Shown here: positions 8,836-15,911 of the stretch, in pieces
How positions within the stretch are numbered: the stretch's first letter is position 1
How the letters are laid out: each line of letters begins with the position of its first letter
Source: Tenggerimyces flavus
GTDB taxonomy: Bacteria; Actinomycetota; Actinomycetes; Propionibacteriales; Actinopolymorphaceae
Direction of reading: 5' to 3'
DNA: 64,000 nucleotides
NCBI RefSeq assembly: GCF_016907715.1
Contig: NZ_JAFBCM010000001.1
Coordinates: 1,798,001 to 1,862,000, forward strand
Program-made: the position numbers and the translations under genes
The notes under the pieces: model-generated
Told to the model about the DNA's origin: nothing
The model's input: the letters and a program-made list of their open reading frames with translations, nothing else
Databases searched by the model: none

Positions 8836-9420
8836 ATGGGGAACGGACGAACCATGCAACGGCCCGGCGGACGGACCGCGCGGGTACGGACGGCGGTCCA
8901 CGACGCGGTCGTGTCGCTGCTCGACGAGCTGCCGTTCGAGGCGATCACGGTGCCGCTGATCGCGGAGCGGTCCGGCGTCCATCAGGCGACGCTGTACCGG
9001 CGCTGGGGGACGACGTCGGAGATCCTGAACGACGCGATCAGCGCCCGCTTCGCCTCGTCCGCGCCGGTGCCGGACACGGGCACACTGCGGTCCGACCTGT
9101 TGTCGTACGCGTCGATGGTGGCGTCGGACCTGGAGAAGGTGCTGGTCCCGCTGGTGCTGCGCGCGGCGTTGCTGGAGGTGCGCGCTGGCTCGCCGCGGCA
9201 GCCCTCACCGGCGTTCGTCGAACGGACCCGCGAGCTGCAGGCCATGCTGTCGCGCGCGTCCGCCCGAGGCGAGGCGGCGCCGACGCTGGACGAGCTGCTG
9301 GAGGTGGTGGTGGCGCCGATCTACTTCCGCGCGCTGTTCACCGCGCCGATGCCCGCGCAGGACGCCGAGCACCTGGTCGACCGGCTGCTCGACATCGTCA
9401 TGTGCCGGGCGCCGGCCTGA
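8836..9420 (+). CDS. TetR-family transcriptional regulator
   Basis: 194 residues. The N-terminal HTH is clear (F-E-A-I-T-V-P-L-I-A-E-R-S-G-V-H-Q-A-T-L-Y-R-R-W, residues about 32-55) and is followed by a helical ligand domain. The start is placed at ATG 8836: an upstream in-frame ATG at 8824 lies inside the TATGAT -10 element, while 8836 is 7 bases after it, suggesting a leaderless message. It is divergent from the PfpI-membrane gene and is its likely repressor; palindromes in the gap support this. The inducer is unknown. Confidence 0.88.
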   Translation: MGNGRTMQRPGGRTARVRTAVHDAVVSLLDELPFEAITVPLIAERSGVHQATLYRRWGTTSEILNDAISARFASSAPVPDTGTLRSDLLSYASMVASDLEKVLVPLVLRAALLEVRAGSPRQPSPAFVERTRELQAMLSRASARGEAAPTLDELLEVVVAPIYFRALFTAPMPAQDAEHLVDRLLDIVMCRAPA

Positions 9421-9474
9421 GCGTCAGGGCGTCCGAGTCAACTGCCAGCCTTGAATCGCCGGCATGATGGGCTC

Positions 9475-9828
9475 GTGACTCGCGACGAGCTGTTCGCCCT
9501 GTGCGCGAGCCTGGTCGGCGCCGTCGAGGACTATCCGTTCGGCGACGGGGTCGCGGTGTTCAAGGTGTGCGGCAAGATGTTCGCCCTGGTCCCTGTGGAC
9601 GACTCGGCGCCGAGCGTGACGCTGAAGTGCGATCCCGACCTTGCCCTCGAGCTGCGTGCCCGCCACGCGGCCGTACGTCCCGGTTACCACACCAACAAGC
9701 GGCACTGGAACACCGTCGACCTCGACGGCACGATCCCCGACGACGAGGTCGAGGACATGGTCACCCACTCGCACGCGCTCGTCGTCAGCCGGCTCCCGAA
9801 GGCTGAACGGGCCCTCCTGCAAGGCTGA
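9475..9828 (+). CDS. MmcQ/YjbR-family protein
   Basis: 117 residues, the normal size of this small double-wing protein family. Recognisable motifs are V-E-D-Y-P-F-G near the start, V-F-K-V-C-G-K-M-F-A in the centre, and P-G-Y-H-T-N-K-R-H-W-N-T-V-D-L-D-G near residue 75. Function is not established; members resemble CyaY-like folds and are often called DNA-binding without proof. GTG 9475 is six bases after CATGAT (9463-9468), so translation is probably leaderless. The 3' end overlaps the convergent SRPBCC gene by 44 bases. Confidence 0.85.
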   Translation: MTRDELFALCASLVGAVEDYPFGDGVAVFKVCGKMFALVPVDDSAPSVTLKCDPDLALELRARHAAVRPGYHTNKRHWNTVDLDGTIPDDEVEDMVTHSHALVVSRLPKAERALLQG

Positions 9829-10549
9829 GCCACTGCTGCCAGCGCTCGGCGACGCCGGCCTCGGCACCGTCGTAGAGGTGACCGACGACGTTCAGTGAGA
9901 CGGTTGGCGTCGCCATCGGGAAGGCGGAGATCGCGTACAGGGCGGGGTGCGGGTCGTCGACGCGCAGCAGGACGTAGCCCGGGCTGGCGTACTCCACCGT
10001 TCCCGCGAGTGGTGGCGCGGACGGAGACGTACGGAACGCGTCACCTGCCGCGAGTCCGGCGAGGCCGAGCTCGCCGAACAGCGCGGCAGCGACGGCGGTG
10101 CGGTCGCTCCGGCCGGTGTCGACCGTTGCTTCGACCGTCGTCGAGGAACGCCCGGCGAAGTGCGTCAGGTACGCCCGCAGGATCAGCAACGACATCCGCC
10201 AGCCCTCGGTGACGCCGTCCAGCAGCTCCTCCCACTCCTCGCCGGCGTCGGCGAACGCGGTCACCACGCGTACGACGCAGGTGCCGTGGTCGCGCGCCTC
10301 GACGAGGAACTCGACCGCCAGCACGGGCACGTCCGAAGAGCCAGGCTCCTCGTACGCGAAGCGCCGCGGCCGCTCCGAAGCGGTCACCGGACCCGTCACG
10401 TCAGGACCGAACGGCGACCGGTGAATCGACACCTCGTGCTCGCCGATCTCCGCCGGGAAGGCCCAAGCCGACTGTCCCTCGGTGGTGGCGATCGCGTCCC
10501 AGACCTCCTCCGGCGTACCCGGAACGGTGAGCTCGAGCCGCCGCTTCAC
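9785..10549 (-). CDS. SRPBCC (START/AHSA1-like) domain protein
   Basis: 254 residues. It starts V-K-R-R-L-E-L-T-V-P-G-T-P-E-E-V-W-D-A-I, the usual opening strand and helix of AHSA1/SRPBCC ligand-binding proteins; the rest contains a second, related half. GGAGGAA lies eight bases before GTG 10549, and the GTG overlaps the stop of the upstream winged-helix regulator (GTGA), so the two are translationally coupled. Pairs of an ArsR-like regulator and an SRPBCC protein are common in actinobacteria; the ligand is not known. Confidence 0.82.
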   Translation of the reverse strand: MKRRLELTVPGTPEEVWDAIATTEGQSAWAFPAEIGEHEVSIHRSPFGPDVTGPVTASERPRRFAYEEPGSSDVPVLAVEFLVEARDHGTCVVRVVTAFADAGEEWEELLDGVTEGWRMSLLILRAYLTHFAGRSSTTVEATVDTGRSDRTAVAAALFGELGLAGLAAGDAFRTSPSAPPLAGTVEYASPGYVLLRVDDPHPALYAISAFPMATPTVSLNVVGHLYDGAEAGVAERWQQWLSLAGGPVQPSGAG

Positions 10550-11160
10550 GCGGATTCCTCCTTCTGTGCTGAGGGATCGACGCCCTGCGGCACGGGATGG
10601 ACGGCCGCGACGACGCGCTGCCAACGCCCATCCGGCGCGGTCTCGTCGTGGTACTTGGCGGCAAGCGACGTCACCGCCGACGTGAGCTCGTCCGCGAACG
10701 CGGCCCGGTCCGCCGGGGAGGCGAACCGGATCGCGGTGTCGATCCCCAATGCGGGAAGGCGTTTCGACTGCTTGGAAGCGAGCCGCAGCATCGAGCCGAG
10801 CTCGGTGACCACGCGCGCGGCGAGCGCGACGACGTACTCCGCGGCCAGCCGGTCCCGCGAACGCGACGGCTCCGACCGGGCCGAGCCGAGCGCCGACGGC
10901 GAGACCACGTACCCGGCCGCGGTCGCGACCAGCAGCCGTTCGGTGAGCCCGCCCCACGCCTTCGTGCTCGCGACCTCGACGAGCCCGTGTGCCTCGAGCT
11001 GCCGCAGGTGGTAGTTGACCTTCTGCCGCGGCACGCCCACCCGCTGCGCCAGCGTCGCCGCCGACGCGGGCTCCCGCAGCTCGGCCAGCAACCGCGACCG
11101 GACCGGGTCCAGCGCCACCGCCGCTGCCGCGGGTGACTCGATCACCTCGATGTCTCGCAT
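10546..11160 (-). CDS. ArsR-like winged-helix transcriptional regulator
   Basis: 204 residues. The N-terminal wHTH spans residues about 15-75: L-D-P-V-R-S-R-L-L-A-E-L-R-E-P-A-S-A-A-T-L, then V-P-R-Q-K-V-N-Y-H-L-R-Q-L-E as recognition helix. There are no paired Cys residues of the metal-sensing kind. The C-terminal half is helical and similar to regulators paired with SRPBCC proteins. GTGAGG precedes the ATG. It is the first gene of a two-gene operon. The TTGACA-N8-TGTCAA dyad about 15-35 bases upstream is a likely operator. Confidence 0.85.
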   Translation of the reverse strand: MRDIEVIESPAAAAVALDPVRSRLLAELREPASAATLAQRVGVPRQKVNYHLRQLEAHGLVEVASTKAWGGLTERLLVATAAGYVVSPSALGSARSEPSRSRDRLAAEYVVALAARVVTELGSMLRLASKQSKRLPALGIDTAIRFASPADRAAFADELTSAVTSLAAKYHDETAPDGRWQRVVAAVHPVPQGVDPSAQKEESA

Positions 11161-11175
11161 GCCCTCACCGAATCA

Positions 11176-11195
11176 TTGACAACAATCCCTGTCAA
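11176..11195. promoter_or_regulatory. Inverted repeat TTGACA-N8-TGTCAA
   Basis: Perfect six-base arms on either side of eight bases, in the 111-base divergent gap between the winged-helix operon and the LacI gene. Each arm equals a -35 consensus. It is closer to the leftward gene, so it is probably its operator/promoter. Confidence 0.5.
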
Positions 11196-11208
11196 GCGAC
11201 ACAGGGGC

Positions 11209-11271
11209 TTGACGCAAGCCCAGGTGAACGCGTAGTTTCTCGATTCACCAACGGAAGGTTGATCGATTCAC
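11209..11271 (+). promoter_or_regulatory. LacI/aldo-keto reductase promoter with two direct repeats
   Basis: TTGACG (11209-11214) and TAGTTT (11233-11238), 18 bases apart, form a sigma-70-like promoter. TCGATTCAC occurs at 11240-11248 and again at 11263-11271, exactly 23 bases apart (about two helical turns) and right up to the start codon. LacI autoregulation is the natural reading. Confidence 0.5.
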
Positions 11272-12315
11272 ATGGACCGCCCCACGATGCTGCGGCTGGC
11301 ACAGCGGCTGGGTGTGTCCAGAACGACCATCTCCAACGCGTACTCCCGCCCGGAGAAGCTCTCGGCCGACCTGCGGGAGCGGATCTTCGCGACCGCGCGA
11401 GAGCTCGGGTACGAGGGGCCGAGCCCGTTGGCGGCGTCGCTGCGTACCGGGCGGACGGACACGCTCGGGGTGCTGTTCACCGACGACCTCGGGTACGCGT
11501 TCACCGATCCGGTGTCGTCGCAGTTCCTCGCCGGCCTGGCCGAGCATGCCCAGGATGCCGGCTACGCGATCACCGTGGTCTCGGTCCCGCGCGGCAGCGA
11601 CTCCAACCCGATGGCGAAGGCGATGGTCGACGGGCTCGTCATCTACTCCGTCGACGAGGACTCGCCTGGCCTGTCGGCCGCCCGCAAGCGCGGCATCCCG
11701 GCGGTCCTCGTGGACCAGGAGCCGCAAGAAGGCGTGCCCAGCGTCAACATCGACGACCGTGCCGGCGCGGTCGCCGCGATCAGCCATCTCGCCGAGCTCG
11801 GTCACCAGCGGATCGGCGCGATCACGGTCGCCGCCGGCCCGACCGAGTGCGCGCTGGTGTCGCCGTACGCGGAGAGTGCGAGCTACGTCGTACGGGAACG
11901 CATGGCCGGCTGGCGTGCGGGCGCCGAACGAGCCGCAATCCCCATGCCCACAACGATCTCCTGTCCAGCGAACGAGCGCGTCCACGCCGGCCAGGCCGTC
12001 CGGTTGCTCCTCGAAGCGGCGCCAGAGACGACCGGAATCGTCTGCCTGACCGACGAGTTGGCGCTCGGCGCGATCGCCGCGCTCGAGGCCCAAGGCCGCG
12101 ACGTACCCCGCGACCTGTCGGTCGTTGGCTTCGACGACTCCTCGGCCGTCGCGGTGAGCAAGCCCGCCTTGACAACCATCCGGCAGCCCGCGCGTGCCAA
12201 AGGCGCACACGCCGCGACGCTACTGATCGACCAGCTGCGTACGGGAGTCACTGGTCCGAGCCGCGTGCTCGAGACCGAGCTCGTCGTACGCGACAGCACG
12301 GAGGAACCACGATGA
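11272..12315 (+). CDS. LacI-family transcriptional regulator
   Basis: 347 residues. The N-terminal HTH (L-A-Q-R-L-G-V-S-R-T-T-I-S-N-A-Y-S-R-P) and hinge (R-I-F-A-T-A-R-E-L-G-Y) are followed by a periplasmic-binding-protein-like effector domain ending in the family motif L-S-V-V-G-F-D-D-S. It differs slightly from classic LacI in having L-A-Q-R where most have D-V-A. The following aldo-keto reductase starts inside its stop codon (ATGA), so both are one transcript and the regulator probably controls its own operon in response to a sugar or sugar-like ligand. Confidence 0.92.
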   Translation: MDRPTMLRLAQRLGVSRTTISNAYSRPEKLSADLRERIFATARELGYEGPSPLAASLRTGRTDTLGVLFTDDLGYAFTDPVSSQFLAGLAEHAQDAGYAITVVSVPRGSDSNPMAKAMVDGLVIYSVDEDSPGLSAARKRGIPAVLVDQEPQEGVPSVNIDDRAGAVAAISHLAELGHQRIGAITVAAGPTECALVSPYAESASYVVRERMAGWRAGAERAAIPMPTTISCPANERVHAGQAVRLLLEAAPETTGIVCLTDELALGAIAALEAQGRDVPRDLSVVGFDDSSAVAVSKPALTTIRQPARAKGAHAATLLIDQLRTGVTGPSRVLETELVVRDSTEEPR

Positions 12316-13334
12316 CCACCTACCGACCCCTGGGCCGAACGGGGATCTCGCTGACCCCGTTCACACTTGGCACCATGCTGTTCGGCAACGACGTCGACGC
12401 CGACAATGCCGCACGACAGCTGGACCTCGCGCTCGACGCGGGCATCAACTCGATCGACACCGCGGACGTCTACGGACGCGGCGCGAGCGAGGAGCTGCTC
12501 GGCGAGCTGCTCGGCAAGTCCGGCCGCCGCGATCGCATTGTCCTTGCCAGCAAGGCGTTCGTCCCGATGGACGATAGCGATCCGAACTCGGGCGGCAGCT
12601 CGCGGCGCCATCTCATCCAGGCTTGCGAGGACTCGCTGCGGCGCCTGAACGTCGACCATCTCGACCTCTTCTACGTGCACCGCCCGACCACGCAGGTGCC
12701 GATCGACGAGACCCTGCGCGCGCTCGATGACCTCGTCCGCGCCGGCAAGATCCGCTACGTCGGCACGAGCAGCTTCGCGGCCTGGCAGCTGCTCGAGTCG
12801 CTGTGGGCGGCGAAGGAGCACCATCTCAACCGGCCGGTCGTCGAGCAGTCGCCGTACTCGCTGCTCGACCGCAGGGTCGAACGCGAGCTGCTCCCGATGG
12901 CCGCGACGTACGGCATCGGCTTCACCGTCTGGTCGCCACTCGCCGGCGGCGTGCTCACCGGCAAGTACCGCGCCGGCGCCTCGCCGACCGGCGCGAGACT
13001 CGCGCGCGGCAGCGAGAACGAATGGGACGTCAAGCACTTCAACCCCAGCGCGGACGCGGTGGTCGACGCGGTCGTCGCGCTGGCCGCCGACAAGGGTTGC
13101 ACCCCCGCACAGCTCAGCCTGGCTTGGGTGTTGGAGCAGGAGGCGGTGTCGAGCGTGGTCCTCGGCGCGCGGACGCCGGAGCAGCTGACCGAGCAGCTCG
13201 GCGCCCTCGAGGTCAAGCTGTCCGACGACGAGCTGACGCTGCTCGACCGGATCGCACCGCCCGGCCGGGCGACCGTTCCGTACTACCTCGACGACAGCTG
13301 GGCGGACTTCCGGCCCCACCGGCACCGCTGGTAG
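12312..13334 (+). CDS. Aldo/keto reductase
   Basis: 340 residues. It starts T-Y-R-P-L-G-R-T-G-I-S-L-T-P, typical of the AKR fold. The catalytic region has D-T-A-D-V-Y-G-R-G (Asp and Tyr near residues 50-56), a Lys in L-A-S-K (near 80) and a His in F-Y-V-H-R-P. The C-terminal NADP-binding part includes V-V-L-G-A-R-T-P-E-Q. GGAGGAA precedes ATG 12312, which overlaps the LacI stop. It probably reduces a carbonyl on a sugar or sugar-derived compound; the substrate is unknown. A second, different AKR is at 55014. Confidence 0.93.
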   Translation: MTTYRPLGRTGISLTPFTLGTMLFGNDVDADNAARQLDLALDAGINSIDTADVYGRGASEELLGELLGKSGRRDRIVLASKAFVPMDDSDPNSGGSSRRHLIQACEDSLRRLNVDHLDLFYVHRPTTQVPIDETLRALDDLVRAGKIRYVGTSSFAAWQLLESLWAAKEHHLNRPVVEQSPYSLLDRRVERELLPMAATYGIGFTVWSPLAGGVLTGKYRAGASPTGARLARGSENEWDVKHFNPSADAVVDAVVALAADKGCTPAQLSLAWVLEQEAVSSVVLGARTPEQLTEQLGALEVKLSDDELTLLDRIAPPGRATVPYYLDDSWADFRPHRHRW

Positions 13335-13369
13335 GCACCGGTGCGTGACGGAGGTCGCCGCGTAAGGGC

Positions 13370-13390
13370 TTGACCTTGACCCTGGGGCAA
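13370..13390 (+). promoter_or_regulatory. MerR-type promoter/operator
   Basis: A -35 TTGACC (13370-13375) is followed directly by the near-palindrome TTGACCC-T-GGGGCAA (13376-13390, one mismatch). This is the typical MerR arrangement, in which the dimer binds in an over-long spacer. A convincing -10 hexamer is not obvious; ATG follows at 13409. A MerR gene lies downstream at 14822. Confidence 0.55.
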
Positions 13391-13408
13391 CCTTGGAGCA
13401 TCGTCGGC

Positions 13409-14734
13409 ATGACCCCTACACAGACCCTCACCGAGTTCGTCTCCGCCACCGCGAAGCGGTTCGAGATCCCCGGCGTGGCCGTCGGCATCTGGGCCGACGG
13501 CCAGGCGTCGTACGCATCCCACGGCGTCACCAGCCTCGAGAACCCGCTGCCGGTCGACCAGGACACACTGTTCCTGATCGGCTCCGTCTCCAAGACGTTC
13601 ACCTCGACCGTGATCATGCGCCTCGCCGCCGAGGGCAAGGTCGACCTGGAGGCGCCGGTCCGCCAGTACGTGCCCGACGCGAAGCTGCCCGACGACAGCA
13701 TCACGATCGCCCAGCTGCTCAACCACACCTCCGGCCTCGACTGGGGCGTCCTCGTCGACACCGGCGAGGGCGACGACGCGCTGGCCCGCTACGTCGAAGC
13801 CATGGGCGACCTCGGCCAGATCGCGCCGCCCGGCACGCGCGCCTCGTACAGCCAGGGCGGCTACAACCTGCTCGGCCGCGTGATCGAGAACGTCACCGGC
13901 CTGACGTACGAGAAGGCCGTCGCCACGATCGCGACCGAACCGCTCGGGCTGCGCAACACGCACTTCCTGCGCGATGACGTGATGACGCGGCGGTTCTCGG
14001 TCGGCCACAACCCCGCCGACGACGGCTCGCCGGCGGTCGCGCGGCCATGGCGGTTCGGGCGCGGCGACAACCCGGGCGGCGGGCTCGCGTCGTCGGTCGC
14101 CGACCTGCTGACCTGGGCGCGGTCGCACCTCGACGGCGACGAGCAGCTGCGCCGGATGCGGCAGCCGACCGTGGAGCTGCGCGCGAGTGCGCTCGGCGAC
14201 GCGCTCGGGCTCTGCTGGTTCCTGCGTACCGTCGACGGGGTCGGCTTGGCCGGCCACGGCGGGTCGTCGAACGGGCAGTTCGCCGAGCTGCTGCTCGTTC
14301 CCGAGCGGAACATCGCGATCGTCACGGTGTCGAACGCCGCGCCGAACGGCATCCCGTTCAACCAGGCGGTCGTGCGCTGGGCACTCGAGACGTACGTTGG
14401 CGTGATCGAGCGCGACCCCGAGCCGCTGGCGTACGACGACGCGCGAGCGCGGGAGATCGCGGGCACGTACGCGAACGACGCCATGCAGGTCGTCCTCGCC
14501 ACCGACGGCGCGCAGCTCACGCTGGCCGTCGACATCCTCCCGGAGATCCGCGCGGCCGCCGACCAGGAGCTGCCGCCGGGGTACGACGCGGAGCCCGTCG
14601 GCCTGCTGCCCGACGACGAGTTCCTGATCCTCGGCGGCGCTATGCAGGGACAGCGCGGCTACTTCACCCGCGACGACAGCGGCGCGATCGTCGGTGGCGA
14701 CCTCGCCGGCCGGATCTTCCGCCGCGTCGGATGA
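13409..14734 (+). CDS. Serine hydrolase, class C beta-lactamase family
   Basis: 441 residues. The Ser-x-x-Lys nucleophile motif is S-V-S-K (near residue 60, in L-F-L-I-G-S-V-S-K-T-F-T-S). The second motif is Y-S-Q-G-G-Y-N near 150 (Tyr-x-Asn type). A G-H-G-G-S motif near 285 stands for the usual H/K-T-G. These mark the penicillin-binding-protein-like serine hydrolases (peptidases or esterases rather than true lactamases). There is no signal peptide, so it is probably cytoplasmic. A MerR-type operator precedes it and a MerR gene follows. Confidence 0.9.
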   Translation: MTPTQTLTEFVSATAKRFEIPGVAVGIWADGQASYASHGVTSLENPLPVDQDTLFLIGSVSKTFTSTVIMRLAAEGKVDLEAPVRQYVPDAKLPDDSITIAQLLNHTSGLDWGVLVDTGEGDDALARYVEAMGDLGQIAPPGTRASYSQGGYNLLGRVIENVTGLTYEKAVATIATEPLGLRNTHFLRDDVMTRRFSVGHNPADDGSPAVARPWRFGRGDNPGGGLASSVADLLTWARSHLDGDEQLRRMRQPTVELRASALGDALGLCWFLRTVDGVGLAGHGGSSNGQFAELLLVPERNIAIVTVSNAAPNGIPFNQAVVRWALETYVGVIERDPEPLAYDDARAREIAGTYANDAMQVVLATDGAQLTLAVDILPEIRAAADQELPPGYDAEPVGLLPDDEFLILGGAMQGQRGYFTRDDSGAIVGGDLAGRIFRRVG

Positions 14735-14755
14735 CAGGATGACCCGCCGCCGTTT

Positions 14756-14806
14756 GAATGAAGGGCACCTTCATTCGAACCTATTGAATGAAGGTGCCCT
14801 TCATTC
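14756..14806. repeat. Perfect 21-bp inverted repeat, each arm also near-palindromic
   Basis: Arms at 14756-14776 and 14786-14806 are exact reverse complements, separated by nine bases (gaacctatt). Each arm itself reads GAATGAAGG-GCA/TGC-CCTTCATTC, so it can also fold alone. It sits 22 bases after the serine hydrolase stop and just before the MerR ribosome binding site. It could act as a terminator/attenuator or as a mobile intergenic palindrome. No second copy was noticed in the window. Confidence 0.85.
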
Positions 14807-14821
14807 ACACCGGAGGTGGTG

Positions 14822-15538
14822 ATGATCACCATCGGTCAGGTCGCCGACTACGCGGGCGTCACGATCAAGGCCGTCCGGCACTACCACCGGCGCGGGCTGC
14901 TCGCCGAGCCGCCGCGGGACTCCTCCGGCTACCGGCGGTACACCGCCGAGGACGCGATCCAGCTGGTCAAGATCAGGACGCTCGCGCAGGCCGGCGTGCC
15001 GCTCGCGCGGATCAAGGAACTGCTCGCCGCAGGCCCTGAACGGTTCGCCGCGGCCATCACCGAGATCGACCAGTCGCTGCGGGAACGGGCCGCCGAGATC
15101 CGTCGTACGCGGCAACGGATCGCCCAGCTCAGCGCCGGCGACCAGCTGTTCGTGTCGGCCGAGGTCAACGCCTTCCTCGACGACCTGCGTGCCCTCGGGG
15201 TCAGCGAGCGGATGATCCGGATGGAGCGCGACGGCTGGATCCTGATGCAGTCGGTCTCGCCGAAGGACGCGGCAGTGTGGATCGCGGACAAGCGGGACAT
15301 CTTCGGCAACCCGGAGTTCCGGGAGGTCTACCTCGAGTACGACGCCGCGTTCTCCTGGTCGCCGGACGACCCGCGGCTTCGGCCGCTGGCCGAACGGACG
15401 GTGCGGGTGCTGGGGGAGCAGGGGACGAGTACTCCGATCGACGACCTCACCGTCGCCCGGCTCGTCGCGTCGACCGCGCTGCCGTCCCCGGCGTGGGACC
15501 GGCTCGACGAGCTCGCCAAGGAGCTCCACCTGTCGTGA
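14822..15538 (+). CDS. MerR-family transcriptional regulator
   Basis: 238 residues. The N-terminal wHTH has I-G-Q-V-A-D-Y-A-G-V-T-I-K-A-V-R-H-Y-H-R-R-G-L and S-G-Y-R-R-Y, the standard MerR motifs. A coiled dimerisation helix (residues about 75-110) and an effector-binding C-terminal domain follow. There are no Cys clusters, so it does not look like a metal sensor. ATG 14822 is five bases after GGAGG; GTGs at 14816 and 14819 sit too close. It likely activates the upstream serine hydrolase through the operator at 13370-13390. Confidence 0.9.
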   Translation: MITIGQVADYAGVTIKAVRHYHRRGLLAEPPRDSSGYRRYTAEDAIQLVKIRTLAQAGVPLARIKELLAAGPERFAAAITEIDQSLRERAAEIRRTRQRIAQLSAGDQLFVSAEVNAFLDDLRALGVSERMIRMERDGWILMQSVSPKDAAVWIADKRDIFGNPEFREVYLEYDAAFSWSPDDPRLRPLAERTVRVLGEQGTSTPIDDLTVARLVASTALPSPAWDRLDELAKELHLS

Positions 15539-15548
15539 CCTCGCCGTT

Positions 15549-15575
15549 TGTCGGTGCGAGGCTCTACAGTCGGGC
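15549..15575 (+). promoter_or_regulatory. Candidate promoter of the DGPF-ECF42 operon
   Basis: TGTCGG (15549-15554) followed after 16 bases by CGGGC (15571-15575) roughly resembles the TGTCGA / CGA(T)C pattern reported for ECF42 target promoters, which would allow autoregulation. A sigma-70-like TACAGT at 15565-15570, eight bases before the GTG start, is an alternative. Confidence 0.3.
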
Positions 15576-15578
15576 CTC

Positions 15579-15911
15579 GTGAAGTATCAACTGACGATTT
15601 GGCACGGCGACGACCACTGGGAGTCGCCGCAGGAGATCGGCGAGTGGCCGGAGCACAAGGTCTGGTACGACGACCTGGTGGCGCGTGGCATCACCCGAGG
15701 CGGCGCGCGGCTGCGCCCCGAGGCGACGACGAAGGTGCAGGTCCGCAACGGCGAGACGCTGGTCTCTGACGGGCCGTACGCCGAGACCAAGGATTTCGTC
15801 GGCGGGTTCATGGTGATCGAGGTCGAGCACCTGGACGAGGCGATCGAGGTCGCGGCGGGACACCCGTTCGCGAAGTGGGGCACGGTCGAGGTCCGACCGG
15901 TCTGGGAATGA
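15579..15911 (+). CDS. DGPF (YCII-like) family protein
   Basis: 110 residues, a dimeric alpha/beta-barrel-type small protein. The family mark appears as S-D-G-P-Y-A-E-T-K-D-F-V-G-G-F near residue 70 (D-G-P-F/Y). DGPF proteins are the conserved partners of ECF42 sigma factors, and the sigma gene follows with an ATGA overlap, so both are made from one message. The molecular role of DGPF proteins is not settled. The GTG start has no ribosome binding site and is probably leaderless. Confidence 0.9.
   Translation: MKYQLTIWHGDDHWESPQEIGEWPEHKVWYDDLVARGITRGGARLRPEATTKVQVRNGETLVSDGPYAETKDFVGGFMVIEVEHLDEAIEVAAGHPFAKWGTVEVRPVWE

Noticed and set aside
11133-12311. Upstream extension of the aldo/keto reductase frame to 733 codons
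   Set aside because: The extension overlaps the well-supported LacI gene; ATG 12312 has a ribosome binding site and the family start.
13409-14734. True beta-lactamase (resistance) call for the serine hydrolase
   Set aside because: No signal peptide and G-H-G-G-S in place of K-T-G; it fits the broad serine hydrolase family better.
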